55,669 nt of DNA from Bacteroidia bacterium (GTDB lineage Bacteria > Bacteroidota > Bacteroidia > Flavobacteriales > Flavobacteriaceae), in assembly GCA_030432635.1 (NCBI GenBank), contig JAUIMB010000017.1:1-55669 (forward strand). The letters are read 5' to 3'. The notes under the pieces were generated by a model. It searched no databases, was not told where the DNA came from, and saw only the letters and a program-made list of their open reading frames with translations. Position 1 is the stretch's first letter, and the number at the start of each line of letters is the position of its first letter. A program made the position numbers and the translations under genes. This document shows, piece by piece, positions 1 to 8,810 of this stretch.

Positions 1-2236
1 ACAGTACAGCCTCAACGTTAGTAGCCTCTTGATTCGAAGAATTGACTATAAAAATATTGAACTCAACAGCTTCGTTAGGTTCAATCTGGCCATCACCATC
101 ACCATCACTACCTCCACTCGCATCATCATCAATTTCTACTGAAGAGATACTTAAATCAGCATTACCTGAGCTATTACCGAAGACCTGAATCACAAATGTA
201 TCAGTGAATGTACCTTGATCTGAGGTTATGGTTAATGTAAATTCAACACTCATTGTTGGTGCATCAGGAGATACCAGAATGTCAAAATCAGGACTGTCAT
301 CAATAGCACCACCAGCGATATCACCATATGAACGATCATCATCTGTAATTGTGATGTACGGATTAGGATTGCTAAGTGACAGTACAGCCTCAACGTTAGT
401 AGCCTCTTGATTCGAAGAATTGACTATAAAAATATTGAACTCAACAGCTTCGTTAGGTTCAATCTGGCCATCACCATCACCATCACTACCTCCACTCGCA
501 TCATCGTCAATTTCTACTGTAGAGATACTTAAATCAGCATTGCCTGAACTATTGCCGCTATCACTGCCTTCTATAATTAATGAAAATGCCTGCGAATTAT
601 TTTGAAGGCTGCCTTGGTGTGAAATAGTTATAGTATATGTTTCTCCTGGCGTTGGATTTTCAATAAATACCACTTCCACATTATCTCTAAAATTGGATGA
701 GTTACGTGTTGCCGGACTATTAGGGTTTTGTGGGTCTAATTGCCAAGGGAAATGATTATTGCCATTACCATTATTAGTTATCTGCAAATCTAGATTATTT
801 ACAAGATTGGAATTTGTCCAATCCAAAACAGCAGGTGCTGCAATACCTGCTGGGTCTGTCCACACTAAAGTGGCTTTTAGAGGCTCATTACCTGCGGTAA
901 CATCTACAGTATATGTTTGTCCTTGCTGTAGTGTATTCTCGCTAATTATATTCTGAGTTTGTTCATTGTCAAGCATTAATTGTGCAGCCGATTCAATATT
1001 TGCTAATCCCCAGCCAAATTGATAATCTGGGCCTTCACTATTGCCAGCTTCGTCAGCCGTATGAATTAAAATAGCTTTTACAGTCGCTGACCTTAATTGA
1101 TTACCATGTAAGTCTTGATTTAACTCTTGTAAAAGAATTACGCTTCCTGTAATACCAGGTGCGGACATAGAAGTACCACTTTTAGTAGAATAATCACTAT
1201 CATGGTCATCATCTGAAGATTTTAGCGATCGTCCATTTGCTACTAGATCGGGTTTAATTCTACCGTCATCAGTCGGTCCCCAACCTGAGAATGTGGTCAT
1301 TTCAACATCAGATGGGGAACCTGTATAACCGTTTTGTAAATCTTCCACAGCTCCTACGGTAATAATATTTTTAGCTGTCCCTCTAGGTCCAATTGTGTCA
1401 AAAGGACCATCATCTGGAAATGAACCATCGCCAGTATCATTTCTATCATTTCCTACCGATTTCACGATAGTATAGAATGGATTAGCTAATGTGATGTTAT
1501 CCCATTCTACAGCTCTATGGTCGTATCTACCAAATTTATAATCTTCTTGTGTAGATATAGATGGATCACCACGCCATTCACCATCATGCCATCCGCAAAT
1601 AACACCATAACTGTGGTTTGATACTATCGCGCCATTAGCGGCTTCCATTGCCATTTCAGATTCAGCATTACCTGAATTATAGGCGATAATATTAGCATCG
1701 TAGGCAAATCCTATTGCATCATTTTGTACACCTGAGTTCACAATAGTTCCTGTAACGTGAGTTGCATGACTAGAGGTGTTATCTGACTCACCAGCAAATA
1801 CTCTATTGTCAAACTCTTGATGTGTTACTCTTGGAATGCCACCGACTTCCCAGACAAAGCCTAAAAAACCATGACCACTCAAATCTAAATTTAAGTTACC
1901 ACCTTGATGAACTTCGTTGGCAGATATAGTTGTAACAGCGTCTTCATTATGGTCAGCCTCATATACTGGTTTACCTTGAGCGTCAAAATAAGCCAACCTG
2001 AGAATAGATTCGCCAGAACGAATTATTTCTGGCACATTGTCAATAGATGCTTTTTTTAGCATAGCATCATTTTCTTGCTTTAATTGTCTTGCGTAGTTCA
2101 TAAGGTAAACGCTGTCTACTTTCGTTTGAGCGAATCCTAAAGAACCACACATAAAAATCAATGCAATTGATATTAATAAAAGTGCTTTTATAGCCATGAC
2201 TAAAGGTGTAGCGACTTTAATAGTAGTTGTTTTCAT
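1..2236 (-). CDS. Secreted subtilisin-like (S8) serine protease with C-terminal repeat domains, 3' end outside window
   Basis: The frame is open from 2236 to the left edge (745 codons visible). The N-terminus has a signal peptide ending near GSLGFAQ (residues 31-37). A subtilase domain follows: catalytic His157 in SHATHVTGT, oxyanion Asn263 in VGNDRND, and nucleophile Ser356 in SGTSMSAP. The expected catalytic Asp position reads VWEVGG (Glu130) instead of the VWDGG type I expect. After a beta-rich segment come tandem 126-residue units beginning ADLSIS and rich in Asp/Gly (GGSDGDGDGQIEPNE), resembling CARDB-like surface repeats. I chose ATG 2236; ATG 2197 would give a tidier signal peptide, and the frame is also open up to ATG 2410. 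The protein is probably exported and possibly a T9SS substrate, but its C-terminus is not visible. The protease call is firm; its substrate is unknown. Confidence 0.85.
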   Translation of the reverse strand, partial: MKTTTIKVATPLVMAIKALLLISIALIFMCGSLGFAQTKVDSVYLMNYARQLKQENDAMLKKASIDNVPEIIRSGESILRLAYFDAQGKPVYEADHNEDAVTTISANEVHQGGNLNLDLSGHGFLGFVWEVGGIPRVTHQEFDNRVFAGESDNTSSHATHVTGTIVNSGVQNDAIGFAYDANIIAYNSGNAESEMAMEAANGAIVSNHSYGVICGWHDGEWRGDPSISTQEDYKFGRYDHRAVEWDNITLANPFYTIVKSVGNDRNDTGDGSFPDDGPFDTIGPRGTAKNIITVGAVEDLQNGYTGSPSDVEMTTFSGWGPTDDGRIKPDLVANGRSLKSSDDDHDSDYSTKSGTSMSAPGITGSVILLQELNQDLHGNQLRSATVKAILIHTADEAGNSEGPDYQFGWGLANIESAAQLMLDNEQTQNIISENTLQQGQTYTVDVTAGNEPLKATLVWTDPAGIAAPAVLDWTNSNLVNNLDLQITNNGNGNNHFPWQLDPQNPNSPATRNSSNFRDNVEVVFIENPTPGETYTITISHQGSLQNNSQAFSLIIEGSDSGNSSGNADLSISTVEIDDDASGGSDGDGDGQIEPNEAVEFNIFIVNSSNQEATNVEAVLSLSNPNPYITITDDDRSYGDIAGGAIDDSPDFDILVSPDAPTMSVEFTLTITSDQGTFTDTFVIQVFGNSSGNADLSISSVEIDDDASGGSDGDGDGQIEPNEAVEFNIFIVNSSNQEATNVEAVL
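178..555 (-). repeat. 378-bp (126-codon) in-frame tandem repeat unit in the subtilase gene
   Basis: Bases 1-172 repeat bases 379-550 almost exactly, with only a handful of substitutions, so the period is 378 bp, exactly 126 codons. One full unit (about 178-555) and part of a second (1-177, continuing off the left edge) are visible. Near-identity extends to synonymous positions, which suggests recent duplication or gene conversion. The number of units beyond the window is unknown. Confidence 0.9.
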
Positions 2237-2576
2237 AACATTATTGATTTTAGAAATTATTGATATTTGAATTGGAAAAAACGTTGCCCAAACTAGAATC
2301 CAAAAAACAGGAAGAGTTGTAAATGAAAGACATTGCAGCTTCTTTTGACTAGAGTTCTGTTTTGTTCCTGCTTGTTTATTCTTTGATTTGAAAAAATTAG
2401 TAAAGCACATAGTTCTTGATTTAAATCTTACGTGATATGTGCGTTGAGGCAACTCGCAATATTAATTTTTATTCATATAATATAATATTAAATATTATAT
2501 AATAATTTATATAAACTAAATTAAATAATAATTAATGTAAATATGAAAATTAATCGTGGAACAACTTGATAAATCG
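2237..2576. other. Divergent intergenic region, AT-rich, no gene seen
   Basis: This gap separates the divergent subtilase and the 545-residue protein gene. The minus-strand half (2237-2410) stays open in the subtilase frame but reads like leader sequence. About 2460-2560 is almost pure A/T and contains an inverted repeat with 10-bp arms (2480-2489 and 2491-2500) around a single base. No tRNA, convincing small gene or terminator was seen. Confidence 0.5.
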
Positions 2577-2605
2577 TTGTAATAACTTTTTTTCTTATAT
2601 TTTTG
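2577..2605 (+). promoter_or_regulatory. Candidate Bacteroidota promoter for the 545-residue protein / radical SAM operon
   Basis: A -33-type TTG (2577-2579) lies 18 bases before TATTTTTG (2598-2605), which fits the TAnnTTTG -7 consensus of Bacteroidota. The box overlaps the TTG at 2603, which argues against 2603 as the translation start and for ATG 2618. The implied leader is very short. Confidence 0.45.
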
Positions 2606-2617
2606 TCAAAAAAATTA

Positions 2618-4255
2618 ATGGCAGATATCAAAGTGCACAAACAGGAACTAAAGCAACTATTAAATGCAGTCAGATTGAGATTTGAAAACCTGACACCTAA
2701 TCCAAACGCTATCAATTTTAACAGTAACCCTAAAAATTATGAAGGTATTTGCGATTCCATTGAAAATGAAGTTGGAGTACTTTTAAGTCATTCTTTCTTG
2801 AGAGGCTTATTCCATTCAGATTTAAAATCTGAAAAAGAGTTTTATGCGTATCGTGAAAGTTCTATCGAGGCGCTATCGGAATATGCATTTAATAAAGCAT
2901 GGGGAGACATTCGAAATAACTTATTGGATAACTCATTGCTTATATATGCCAGTATGGTTCCACCAGAACAGGATAAAATCGGGCTTTCATTTTATGAGTC
3001 ACTTCATATTAGCGCGATAACTTACGCTGAGCTGATACCAATGCTAAAAGAGAACGCTAGAGAAATTATTTTGTACATAGATGAAGACTTCTTAAAAAAC
3101 AAAAGAGCAGCAAATTGGATAATTAAACTTTTTTTAGATAAGATTGGCTTTTTGATAATGGATTACTCTATGACAATTAAAGTTTCTGATGAATTGCTTC
3201 AACCGTCAGAGGGTAAAATTGGAATTGTTGATGAGCTAGGTAGAATGGTAATACAGAGCCATTGGTCTAAAATCAGAGAGGAATTAAAAAAACTTCAAGA
3301 GCAAATAGGTATAGATGCAATCGACCTTGGTGATTATAATAAATTAGCTGGTTTTGAATTAAATAAGGCATTATACAATTTATCAAATTTGGTTGAGAAT
3401 GTAGCGTTATTGAATTTTTCATCTGATAAGCCAGTTGATTCAGTTACTAAATTGAACACTTTCTTAGGTGAAGCAAAGAATTTGCCACCTCAAGATCTAC
3501 GATCAATAATTACTGACCATCCTAATGGTGATATTGATATAGATTTTTACTTCTATTGTGTAATAAGTTACCTCGAATATCTTCAGCCACATGATAAAGA
3601 CGAGATGCTGAGTTATTTTTATCGATTTAATACGCAATTGAGGAAATATGAATACGAAATTGTAAGAATGTTTTCATTACCGTTGAAAAAGGTGAAATCG
3701 AAAGAATTGGTGCCAGATATTTCAATAAATGAACTTAAACAATATTTTCAGTTTTTAATTATCAATGTCTTGACAGAGGCAGAGACCTATATTTTTAGTT
3801 ATCAAAATGATGATAAAGTTATTCCTCAAAAAATCTTAAATATTTTTTCGCAGGACTATGTAATAAGAAAACAGAAAACAAAAGATCTCGATGGTGCCAA
3901 AGAAGTAATGGAAGATTGGTTATATAATTCAGGTTTAGTGAAAAATGAAGATGAAGATAAGTATATACATAACACAGTTTATTTAGCATATCCCGAAAAT
4001 ACCTCGGGAGCTAATAGACTTATTCGATTAACTGATTTTGACGATATTTTAAAATATTGTCAGGACTTTAGTTATAGAATGCATTGGAAGAAAAGTGAAT
4101 TTGGCGCATTTTTTGAGGTCAAAAAAGTAAATATGGAATTATTGTTGAGTGCTGAGGTCAGTTTTTTCAAAGAGATTGATAAAAAAACTAAATCAGAATT
4201 ATATGATGAAGTTATAAATTCAATGACAAAATACAGGGAATTTTTCAAATTATGA
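2618..4255 (+). CDS. Hypothetical protein, first gene of radical SAM operon
   Basis: I do not recognise this 545-residue protein. It is predicted soluble, with no signal peptide or membrane segment, and mostly helical with many charged residues. The C-terminal third has an aromatic stretch (around YRMHWKKSEFGAFFEV) that looks like a separate small domain. ATG 2618 is preferred to TTG 2603, which sits inside the promoter box. Its stop overlaps the start of the radical SAM gene by 4 bases (ATGA), so the two are translationally coupled and the protein is probably a partner, substrate carrier or regulator of that enzyme. The gene appears AT-rich, and its position beside a tRNA gene would fit acquisition by transfer. 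No function is assigned. Confidence 0.75.
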   Translation: MADIKVHKQELKQLLNAVRLRFENLTPNPNAINFNSNPKNYEGICDSIENEVGVLLSHSFLRGLFHSDLKSEKEFYAYRESSIEALSEYAFNKAWGDIRNNLLDNSLLIYASMVPPEQDKIGLSFYESLHISAITYAELIPMLKENAREIILYIDEDFLKNKRAANWIIKLFLDKIGFLIMDYSMTIKVSDELLQPSEGKIGIVDELGRMVIQSHWSKIREELKKLQEQIGIDAIDLGDYNKLAGFELNKALYNLSNLVENVALLNFSSDKPVDSVTKLNTFLGEAKNLPPQDLRSIITDHPNGDIDIDFYFYCVISYLEYLQPHDKDEMLSYFYRFNTQLRKYEYEIVRMFSLPLKKVKSKELVPDISINELKQYFQFLIINVLTEAETYIFSYQNDDKVIPQKILNIFSQDYVIRKQKTKDLDGAKEVMEDWLYNSGLVKNEDEDKYIHNTVYLAYPENTSGANRLIRLTDFDDILKYCQDFSYRMHWKKSEFGAFFEVKKVNMELLLSAEVSFFKEIDKKTKSELYDEVINSMTKYREFFKL

Positions 4256-5610
4256 TAACAACTAAAGCTAAAAACTCAAAGGCAAAAAAGATAGAATTTT
4301 CACCTATAAAGATGACACCTGAGCATGTTTATGGATACAAGGCAAGTGAAAGTGCATTTTCTATTACTACTGAGGAAACAATTAATAAGGCCTTAGAAAT
4401 AAAAAACAAACTAGATGTTAACTGGAAATATAAATCTGGTGATTTCCCTAGTACATTTCAAAACTATGTAGATGGTTGGAATTCTACAGAAGAAGAATTA
4501 GAGGCTAACAGGGACAATTCTAAGTTATATTTCATCAATTTAGATTTAGAAGACAATGGTTGTTCGCGTGCCTGTTCACATTGTTACACCATGAGTGGAC
4601 AAATAGATATTGAGCGTGGAAGAAAAAGAGCCAACCCTTCTTTCCCAAAACTAAGGAAGAGACTCGATAAAGCTAGATTGATAGAGCAGATAAAAATTGC
4701 CAAAGAAGAACTTGGATTAAAAGCGATACGTCTGCTTGGTAGGGGCGAGCCAACAGAAAGTAGTTACCTTCTTGAGTTTGTTGAAGAAATGGCGGATTTG
4801 GATCTAACAACCGTTTTATTTACTCGCGGTCATGTCATAGGAAATGATGATCATTCAAGGTTAATTTATAAGAAATATGGGATTAATGATGGTTATCAAC
4901 TTGCCGAAAGACTTTTCAACAATAAGGTAAGTATAATTCAAGGATTTTCTGCTTTAAATGATGATGTCCATAATGGTATGACTGGAATTGAAGGTCATCA
5001 TACTCATAGTACTCTTGGATTAAAAAGATTCTTAGATATTGGATTTGCCAATAGTAACCCATCTAGGATTGGTATTGAAGCTCCAATAGCAAAAATTAAC
5101 ATGATGGAATTTCCGGTCAGTTATGTACTTTTTCAATGTTTAGGTGTAAGCCCTATTTTCAACAGTTATATGGTTACTGGCAGGGTTGATGCTGATTATT
5201 TCAAAAGCAATACACCTAGTATTAAAGAAAGGGTATTTCTTCATGCAAAGATCTTGCACTTTATGGAAATGTTGGGAATAAAGAGTGATGTAGGTGCTTA
5301 CTTAGGGACAAAGGAATGTCATGACGTTGAACATGGCTTGTATATACCAAGTACTGGTGATGTCAGACCATGTACAGGATATGAATCTAAAGAATCTATA
5401 AAGGGTGATTTAAATACAATGGATATTAGAAAAATTTGGGAAAATAGTAGGATCCAAGGTAGGCAGCATATTTGTCCTCCAAAAATTAATCATGGATTTC
5501 CAATTGACTATGAAGATAAAGTTCTATCCTGTTTAGAGGACAATAAAAGTGACTTTGAAAAAGAATATCAAAAAATTATAAGTGGATTAGGATTGCTAAA
5601 TCTTGAGTAG
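4252..5610 (+). CDS. Radical SAM protein with SPASM-like C-terminal cysteines
   Basis: A 452-residue protein. Cys104, Cys108 and Cys111 form the CxxxCxxC motif (GCSRACSHCY) that binds the [4Fe-4S] cluster cleaving S-adenosylmethionine. GRGEP (163-167) corresponds to the SAM-binding GGE motif. The C-terminal quarter has four further cysteines (356, 374, 408, 427) with the phrase GDLNTMDIRKIWENS, typical of SPASM/twitch regions that hold auxiliary Fe-S clusters in peptide- or protein-modifying enzymes. The core is preceded by about 100 residues not seen in minimal family members. It overlaps the upstream unknown gene by 4 bases. The substrate is unknown and no precursor peptide gene was found nearby. 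Radical SAM class is certain, SPASM likely. Confidence 0.88.
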   Translation: MITTKAKNSKAKKIEFSPIKMTPEHVYGYKASESAFSITTEETINKALEIKNKLDVNWKYKSGDFPSTFQNYVDGWNSTEEELEANRDNSKLYFINLDLEDNGCSRACSHCYTMSGQIDIERGRKRANPSFPKLRKRLDKARLIEQIKIAKEELGLKAIRLLGRGEPTESSYLLEFVEEMADLDLTTVLFTRGHVIGNDDHSRLIYKKYGINDGYQLAERLFNNKVSIIQGFSALNDDVHNGMTGIEGHHTHSTLGLKRFLDIGFANSNPSRIGIEAPIAKINMMEFPVSYVLFQCLGVSPIFNSYMVTGRVDADYFKSNTPSIKERVFLHAKILHFMEMLGIKSDVGAYLGTKECHDVEHGLYIPSTGDVRPCTGYESKESIKGDLNTMDIRKIWENSRIQGRQHICPPKINHGFPIDYEDKVLSCLEDNKSDFEKEYQKIISGLGLLNLE

Positions 5611-5648
5611 TAAAAAATAAAATTAAAGCTTAGATTTTAGGCTCTTAT

Positions 5649-6404
5649 TTATGTGTTTTTATTTTTCAATATTGTGATTACATAAGGATAGGTGCCTTTG
5701 TATTTGTAATATGTAATCGTTTCTTGGAATCCGACTTTTATAGCGCATTGAATAAATTCATTAATACTAAATTTCAAATATGAAACTTCATTAATTTCTA
5801 TAGATTGAGTTTTTATATTTTCGATGGAATATTTTACATATTGTCTGTCAGCATCTTCACTCACTTCCTCATATATATTATAAGAATTGTTATTTACTTG
5901 GATTGGATTCAATGTTTTAAGGATTTTTTCTTTTGTTCTTTCTTTTTGCGTTAACACATTTCCACAAACATCCCAAAGTCGATAGTCAATTACAACATAA
6001 GAGTTTTTGTTTGAAAGTGCTTTTTTAATTGAGGTTAAGGAATCTTTTAATGCATTAAAATCCTTAACATGGGAAAAAGAGTTTCCTAAACTAAATATTA
6101 AATCAAATCTCTGTTCGATTGCATTGATGTTCAAAAAGTCGTGGTTATAGAATTTTATATTTGAATTTTTGCTTACAGCGATGTTGAGCATTTCGGATGA
6201 AATGTCGTTGCCATAAACGTTAGTAAACTTATCTTTATATATTGAATTTAGTACTTCTCCAGTTCCGCATGAAGCATCCAATACTTTACTGGATTTATCA
6301 ATTTTTAATTCGTGAAATAAATCAGTTAATATGGCTCTTTGGACTTTGAAATGATCTCTTTGTTTTAAAAAAGAATCATAATATTTATAAATTACATGAT
6401 ACAT
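5649..6404 (-). CDS. Class I SAM-dependent methyltransferase
   Basis: A 251-residue protein with a Rossmann methyltransferase core. Motif I is VLDASCGTGEVL (about residues 41-52), followed by an acidic loop (YGNDIS) and FDLIFSLGNSFSHV for the post-motif region. The C-terminal part is a small beta domain of the kind found in small-molecule methyltransferases; the overall layout resembles glycine/sarcosine-type methyltransferases, but the substrate cannot be read. It is convergent with the radical SAM gene, 38 bases away, and lies upstream of tRNA-Phe on the same strand as the tRNA. Whether it belongs with the radical SAM pair is inference. Confidence 0.82.
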   Translation of the reverse strand: MYHVIYKYYDSFLKQRDHFKVQRAILTDLFHELKIDKSSKVLDASCGTGEVLNSIYKDKFTNVYGNDISSEMLNIAVSKNSNIKFYNHDFLNINAIEQRFDLIFSLGNSFSHVKDFNALKDSLTSIKKALSNKNSYVVIDYRLWDVCGNVLTQKERTKEKILKTLNPIQVNNNSYNIYEEVSEDADRQYVKYSIENIKTQSIEINEVSYLKFSINEFIQCAIKVGFQETITYYKYKGTYPYVITILKNKNT

Positions 6405-6470
6405 AACTTCCTAAAGTTAAGGAATAAACAACAATGATCAAAATGTCCCTAATGTTGTCCCTTAAAAACT

Positions 6471-6504
6471 AAAAAACCCTATAAATGAAGCATTTATAGG
6501 GTTT
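6471..6504 (-). terminator. Rho-independent terminator of tRNA-Phe
   Basis: Perfect 14-bp inverted repeat (6474-6487 with 6491-6504) around a 3-base loop. On the minus strand it follows the tRNA 3' end and runs into six Ts. Confidence 0.85.
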
Positions 6505-6509
6505 AAAAG

Positions 6510-6582
6510 TGGTGCCTCCAGGAATCGAACCAGGGACACAAGGATTTTCAGTCCTTTGCTCTACCAACTGAGCTAAGGCACC
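6510..6582 (-). tRNA. tRNA-Phe (GAA)
   Basis: A 73-base cloverleaf on the minus strand. The acceptor stem is GGTGCCT/AGGCACC, the D-arm GCTC...GAGC, the anticodon stem AAGGA/TCCTT with loop CTGAAAA giving anticodon GAA, and the T-arm CCTGG/CCAGG around TTCGATT. The discriminator base is A and CCA is not encoded. A strong terminator follows. Confidence 0.97.
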
Positions 6583-6761
6583 AATTAGCTTAATTAAGCG
6601 GATGCAAATATAGACCCATTTTTAGTATTACCAAAATGAAAACTTAAAAAAATAAGCGAAAAAGATCAAAACTATGTTCTGTAATGGGAATATGTTATAA
6701 TTTGGTTAATGGCCAAGACAATATGTCGACCTATTTTGTAGTTTTACCGCTTTAAGTTATT

Positions 6762-7490
6762 ATGAATCTAATCATCGATGTAGGAAACACTTTTGTGAAG
6801 TTTGCCGTGTACGATCATGGTAGGCAATTAGAACGATTCGTGGGAAAAGTCGCTGATTTTCAAACTATGGTATTGGAAGTGCTCGACGAGTTTCCAAAGG
6901 TTAACAAAGCCATCGTGTCTTCTGTTGGGAAGTTGGGAGCAGAACAGGTTTCCTATCTAAAAGCGCATGTACATGTCTTGGAGCTTTCCCATAAACTTCA
7001 ACTACCGTTTAAAAATTTATATGCAACACCTACTACATTAGGTGTTGACCGAATTGCCTTGGTGAGTGCTTCTGTTGAACAGTTTCCTGACAAAAATGTC
7101 TTGATTATCGATGCAGGAACTTGCATCACCTATGATTTTATCAATACCAAAAATGAGTATCTAGGAGGTGCCATTTCACCAGGAATTAGACTTAGATATA
7201 GAACACTTCATAATTTGACCGCAAACCTTCCGTTATTAAATACCGAAATGCCCAAGACCATTTTGGGCGATTCTACCGAGAATTCCATTCATTCAGGAGT
7301 GGTGTTTGGTGTTTTAAAGGAAATTGATGGAGCAATTGATGACTATGTTAAAAAATATGATGATTTAACAGTTATTTTAACAGGTGGAGATGCCAAATTC
7401 TTGTCAAACCAATTAAAAAATAGCATATTTGCCAACTCAAATTTTCTTTTGGAAGGTTTGAACTTTATTTTAGAATATAACTCTCAATAA
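6762..7490 (+). CDS. coaX: Type III pantothenate kinase
   Basis: A 242-residue cytoplasmic enzyme that phosphorylates pantothenate with ATP in the first step of coenzyme A synthesis. It has the ASKHA-fold signatures of the CoaX family: DVGNT at residues 6-10 (phosphate loop), TLGVDRIALV, the DAGTC motif near residue 117, and GGAISPGIRLR. Length is normal for the family. Its stop overlaps the next start by one base, so it heads an operon that continues into envelope genes (outer-membrane protein, TPR protein, lptC). Confidence 0.95.
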   Translation: MNLIIDVGNTFVKFAVYDHGRQLERFVGKVADFQTMVLEVLDEFPKVNKAIVSSVGKLGAEQVSYLKAHVHVLELSHKLQLPFKNLYATPTTLGVDRIALVSASVEQFPDKNVLIIDAGTCITYDFINTKNEYLGGAISPGIRLRYRTLHNLTANLPLLNTEMPKTILGDSTENSIHSGVVFGVLKEIDGAIDDYVKKYDDLTVILTGGDAKFLSNQLKNSIFANSNFLLEGLNFILEYNSQ

Positions 7491-8794
7491 TGATAAAGAA
7501 GCTTGTTGTAGTTTTAATCGCTTTTGTTGCGTTGCAATCTTATGGTCAAGAAGGAACAGCATCGCCTTATTCATTTTATGGAATAGGAAGCTTGAAATTC
7601 AAAGGAACCGTCGAAAACAGAGCCATGGGAGGTTTGAGTATTTATACTGACAGTATTCATGTCAACTTGCGAAATCCTGCAGCTTATGTGTCTCCAAACT
7701 TGAAATTATGGAACGAAGAAAGCCGTCCTGTTAAGTTTTCCGTAGCCGGAAGTCATAACAGTTCGACATTGAAGGCCAATTCAGGTGAAGAGAAAGTTAG
7801 TGCAACCACCTTCGACTATTTGGCTTTGTCGATGCCTATTGGAAAATTTGGTGTTGGTTTTGGTTTAGTGCCATATACATCTGTTGGCTATAGGTTAGAA
7901 GATTCCAATAATGGAGTCATCCAAAATAGGTATCGAGGTGAAGGAGGTGTAAATCGGGCGTTTTTTGGATTGGGTTACCAAATTACAGATAAGTTGAGCG
8001 CAGGTATAGATATCAACTACAACTTCGGGAACATTCAAAATAGTGTAGTCGAATTTGCTTATGATGAAGAAGGAAATCTTGTGCAATACCAAACAAGGGA
8101 AAGTAATCGTTCAGATTTAAGCGGACTTAACATTAATCTTGGTGTGACGTATAAAACTATGGTGAGTGAAAAGTTAGAGCTGCAAACAGGTGTTTCTTAT
8201 GCACCTCAAAGTAACTTGTCATCCATTAACGAACGTTCGTTTGCTACGATAGTAATTAATCAGTTAAACGGTCAAGAGTTTGTGGTTAATGAAGTGGAAG
8301 CCGATCTTCAAGCGCAAGGTCTAGATGAGACTGAAATGAAGTTGCCATCTAGGTTTTCGATTGGTGCTGGAATCGGAGTACCAAGAAAATGGTTCGTAGG
8401 CACCGAATATACCTTTCAAAATACCAGCACATTTTCTAATCCTATCGTTTCTATAAATAACACTAATTTTGTAAATGCTTCAAATATATCTTTTGGAGGA
8501 TTTTATACGCCAGATTATAATTCGTTCTCAAGTTATTTGAAACGAGCGACTTATAGAGCTGGATTTCACTTTGAGAACACTGGGTTGGAGATCAATGGTG
8601 AAAAAATCAACGAGTTTGGCATATCTTTTGGAGTAGGCTTACCAGTTGGAACGGTGTTCTCTAATGTGAATCTCGGATTTGAGTTCGGAAAACGTGGAAC
8701 GACAGACCAAAATCTGATACAGGAAAACTTTTTCAACTTTAATTTAAGTCTGTCCTTAAATGATAGATGGTTCCAAAAACGAAAATATAACTAA
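7490..8794 (+). CDS. Putative outer-membrane beta-barrel protein
   Basis: 434 residues with a Sec signal peptide (MIKKLVVVLIAFVALQSYGQ). Many alternating amphipathic beta-strands end in aromatic residues (for example FGVGFGLVPYTSVGYRL and LEINGEKINEFGISFGVGLPVG), consistent with an outer-membrane barrel loosely resembling FadL/OMPP1-type proteins. The start of the mature protein (ASPYSFYGIGSL...AMGGLSI) is a pattern I associate with Bacteroidota outer-membrane proteins. The start ATG overlaps the coaX stop. The ligand or role is unknown; position before a TPR protein and lptC suggests an envelope function. Confidence 0.75.
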   Translation: MIKKLVVVLIAFVALQSYGQEGTASPYSFYGIGSLKFKGTVENRAMGGLSIYTDSIHVNLRNPAAYVSPNLKLWNEESRPVKFSVAGSHNSSTLKANSGEEKVSATTFDYLALSMPIGKFGVGFGLVPYTSVGYRLEDSNNGVIQNRYRGEGGVNRAFFGLGYQITDKLSAGIDINYNFGNIQNSVVEFAYDEEGNLVQYQTRESNRSDLSGLNINLGVTYKTMVSEKLELQTGVSYAPQSNLSSINERSFATIVINQLNGQEFVVNEVEADLQAQGLDETEMKLPSRFSIGAGIGVPRKWFVGTEYTFQNTSTFSNPIVSINNTNFVNASNISFGGFYTPDYNSFSSYLKRATYRAGFHFENTGLEINGEKINEFGISFGVGLPVGTVFSNVNLGFEFGKRGTTDQNLIQENFFNFNLSLSLNDRWFQKRKYN

Positions 8795-8810
8795 CGTAAA
8801 ATAAAAGAAA

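Noticed and set aside
2480-2500. AT palindrome between divergent genes as an operator
   Set aside because: The surrounding 100 bases are nearly pure A/T, so such a palindrome is expected by chance.
2603-2617. TTG 2603 as start of the 545-residue protein
   Set aside because: It lies inside the apparent -7 box; ATG 2618 is the first sensible start.
5680-5700. Attachment-site copy of the tRNA-Phe 3' end (GGTGCCT) near the methyltransferase
   Set aside because: Only about seven bases match and they are inside coding sequence, which chance explains.
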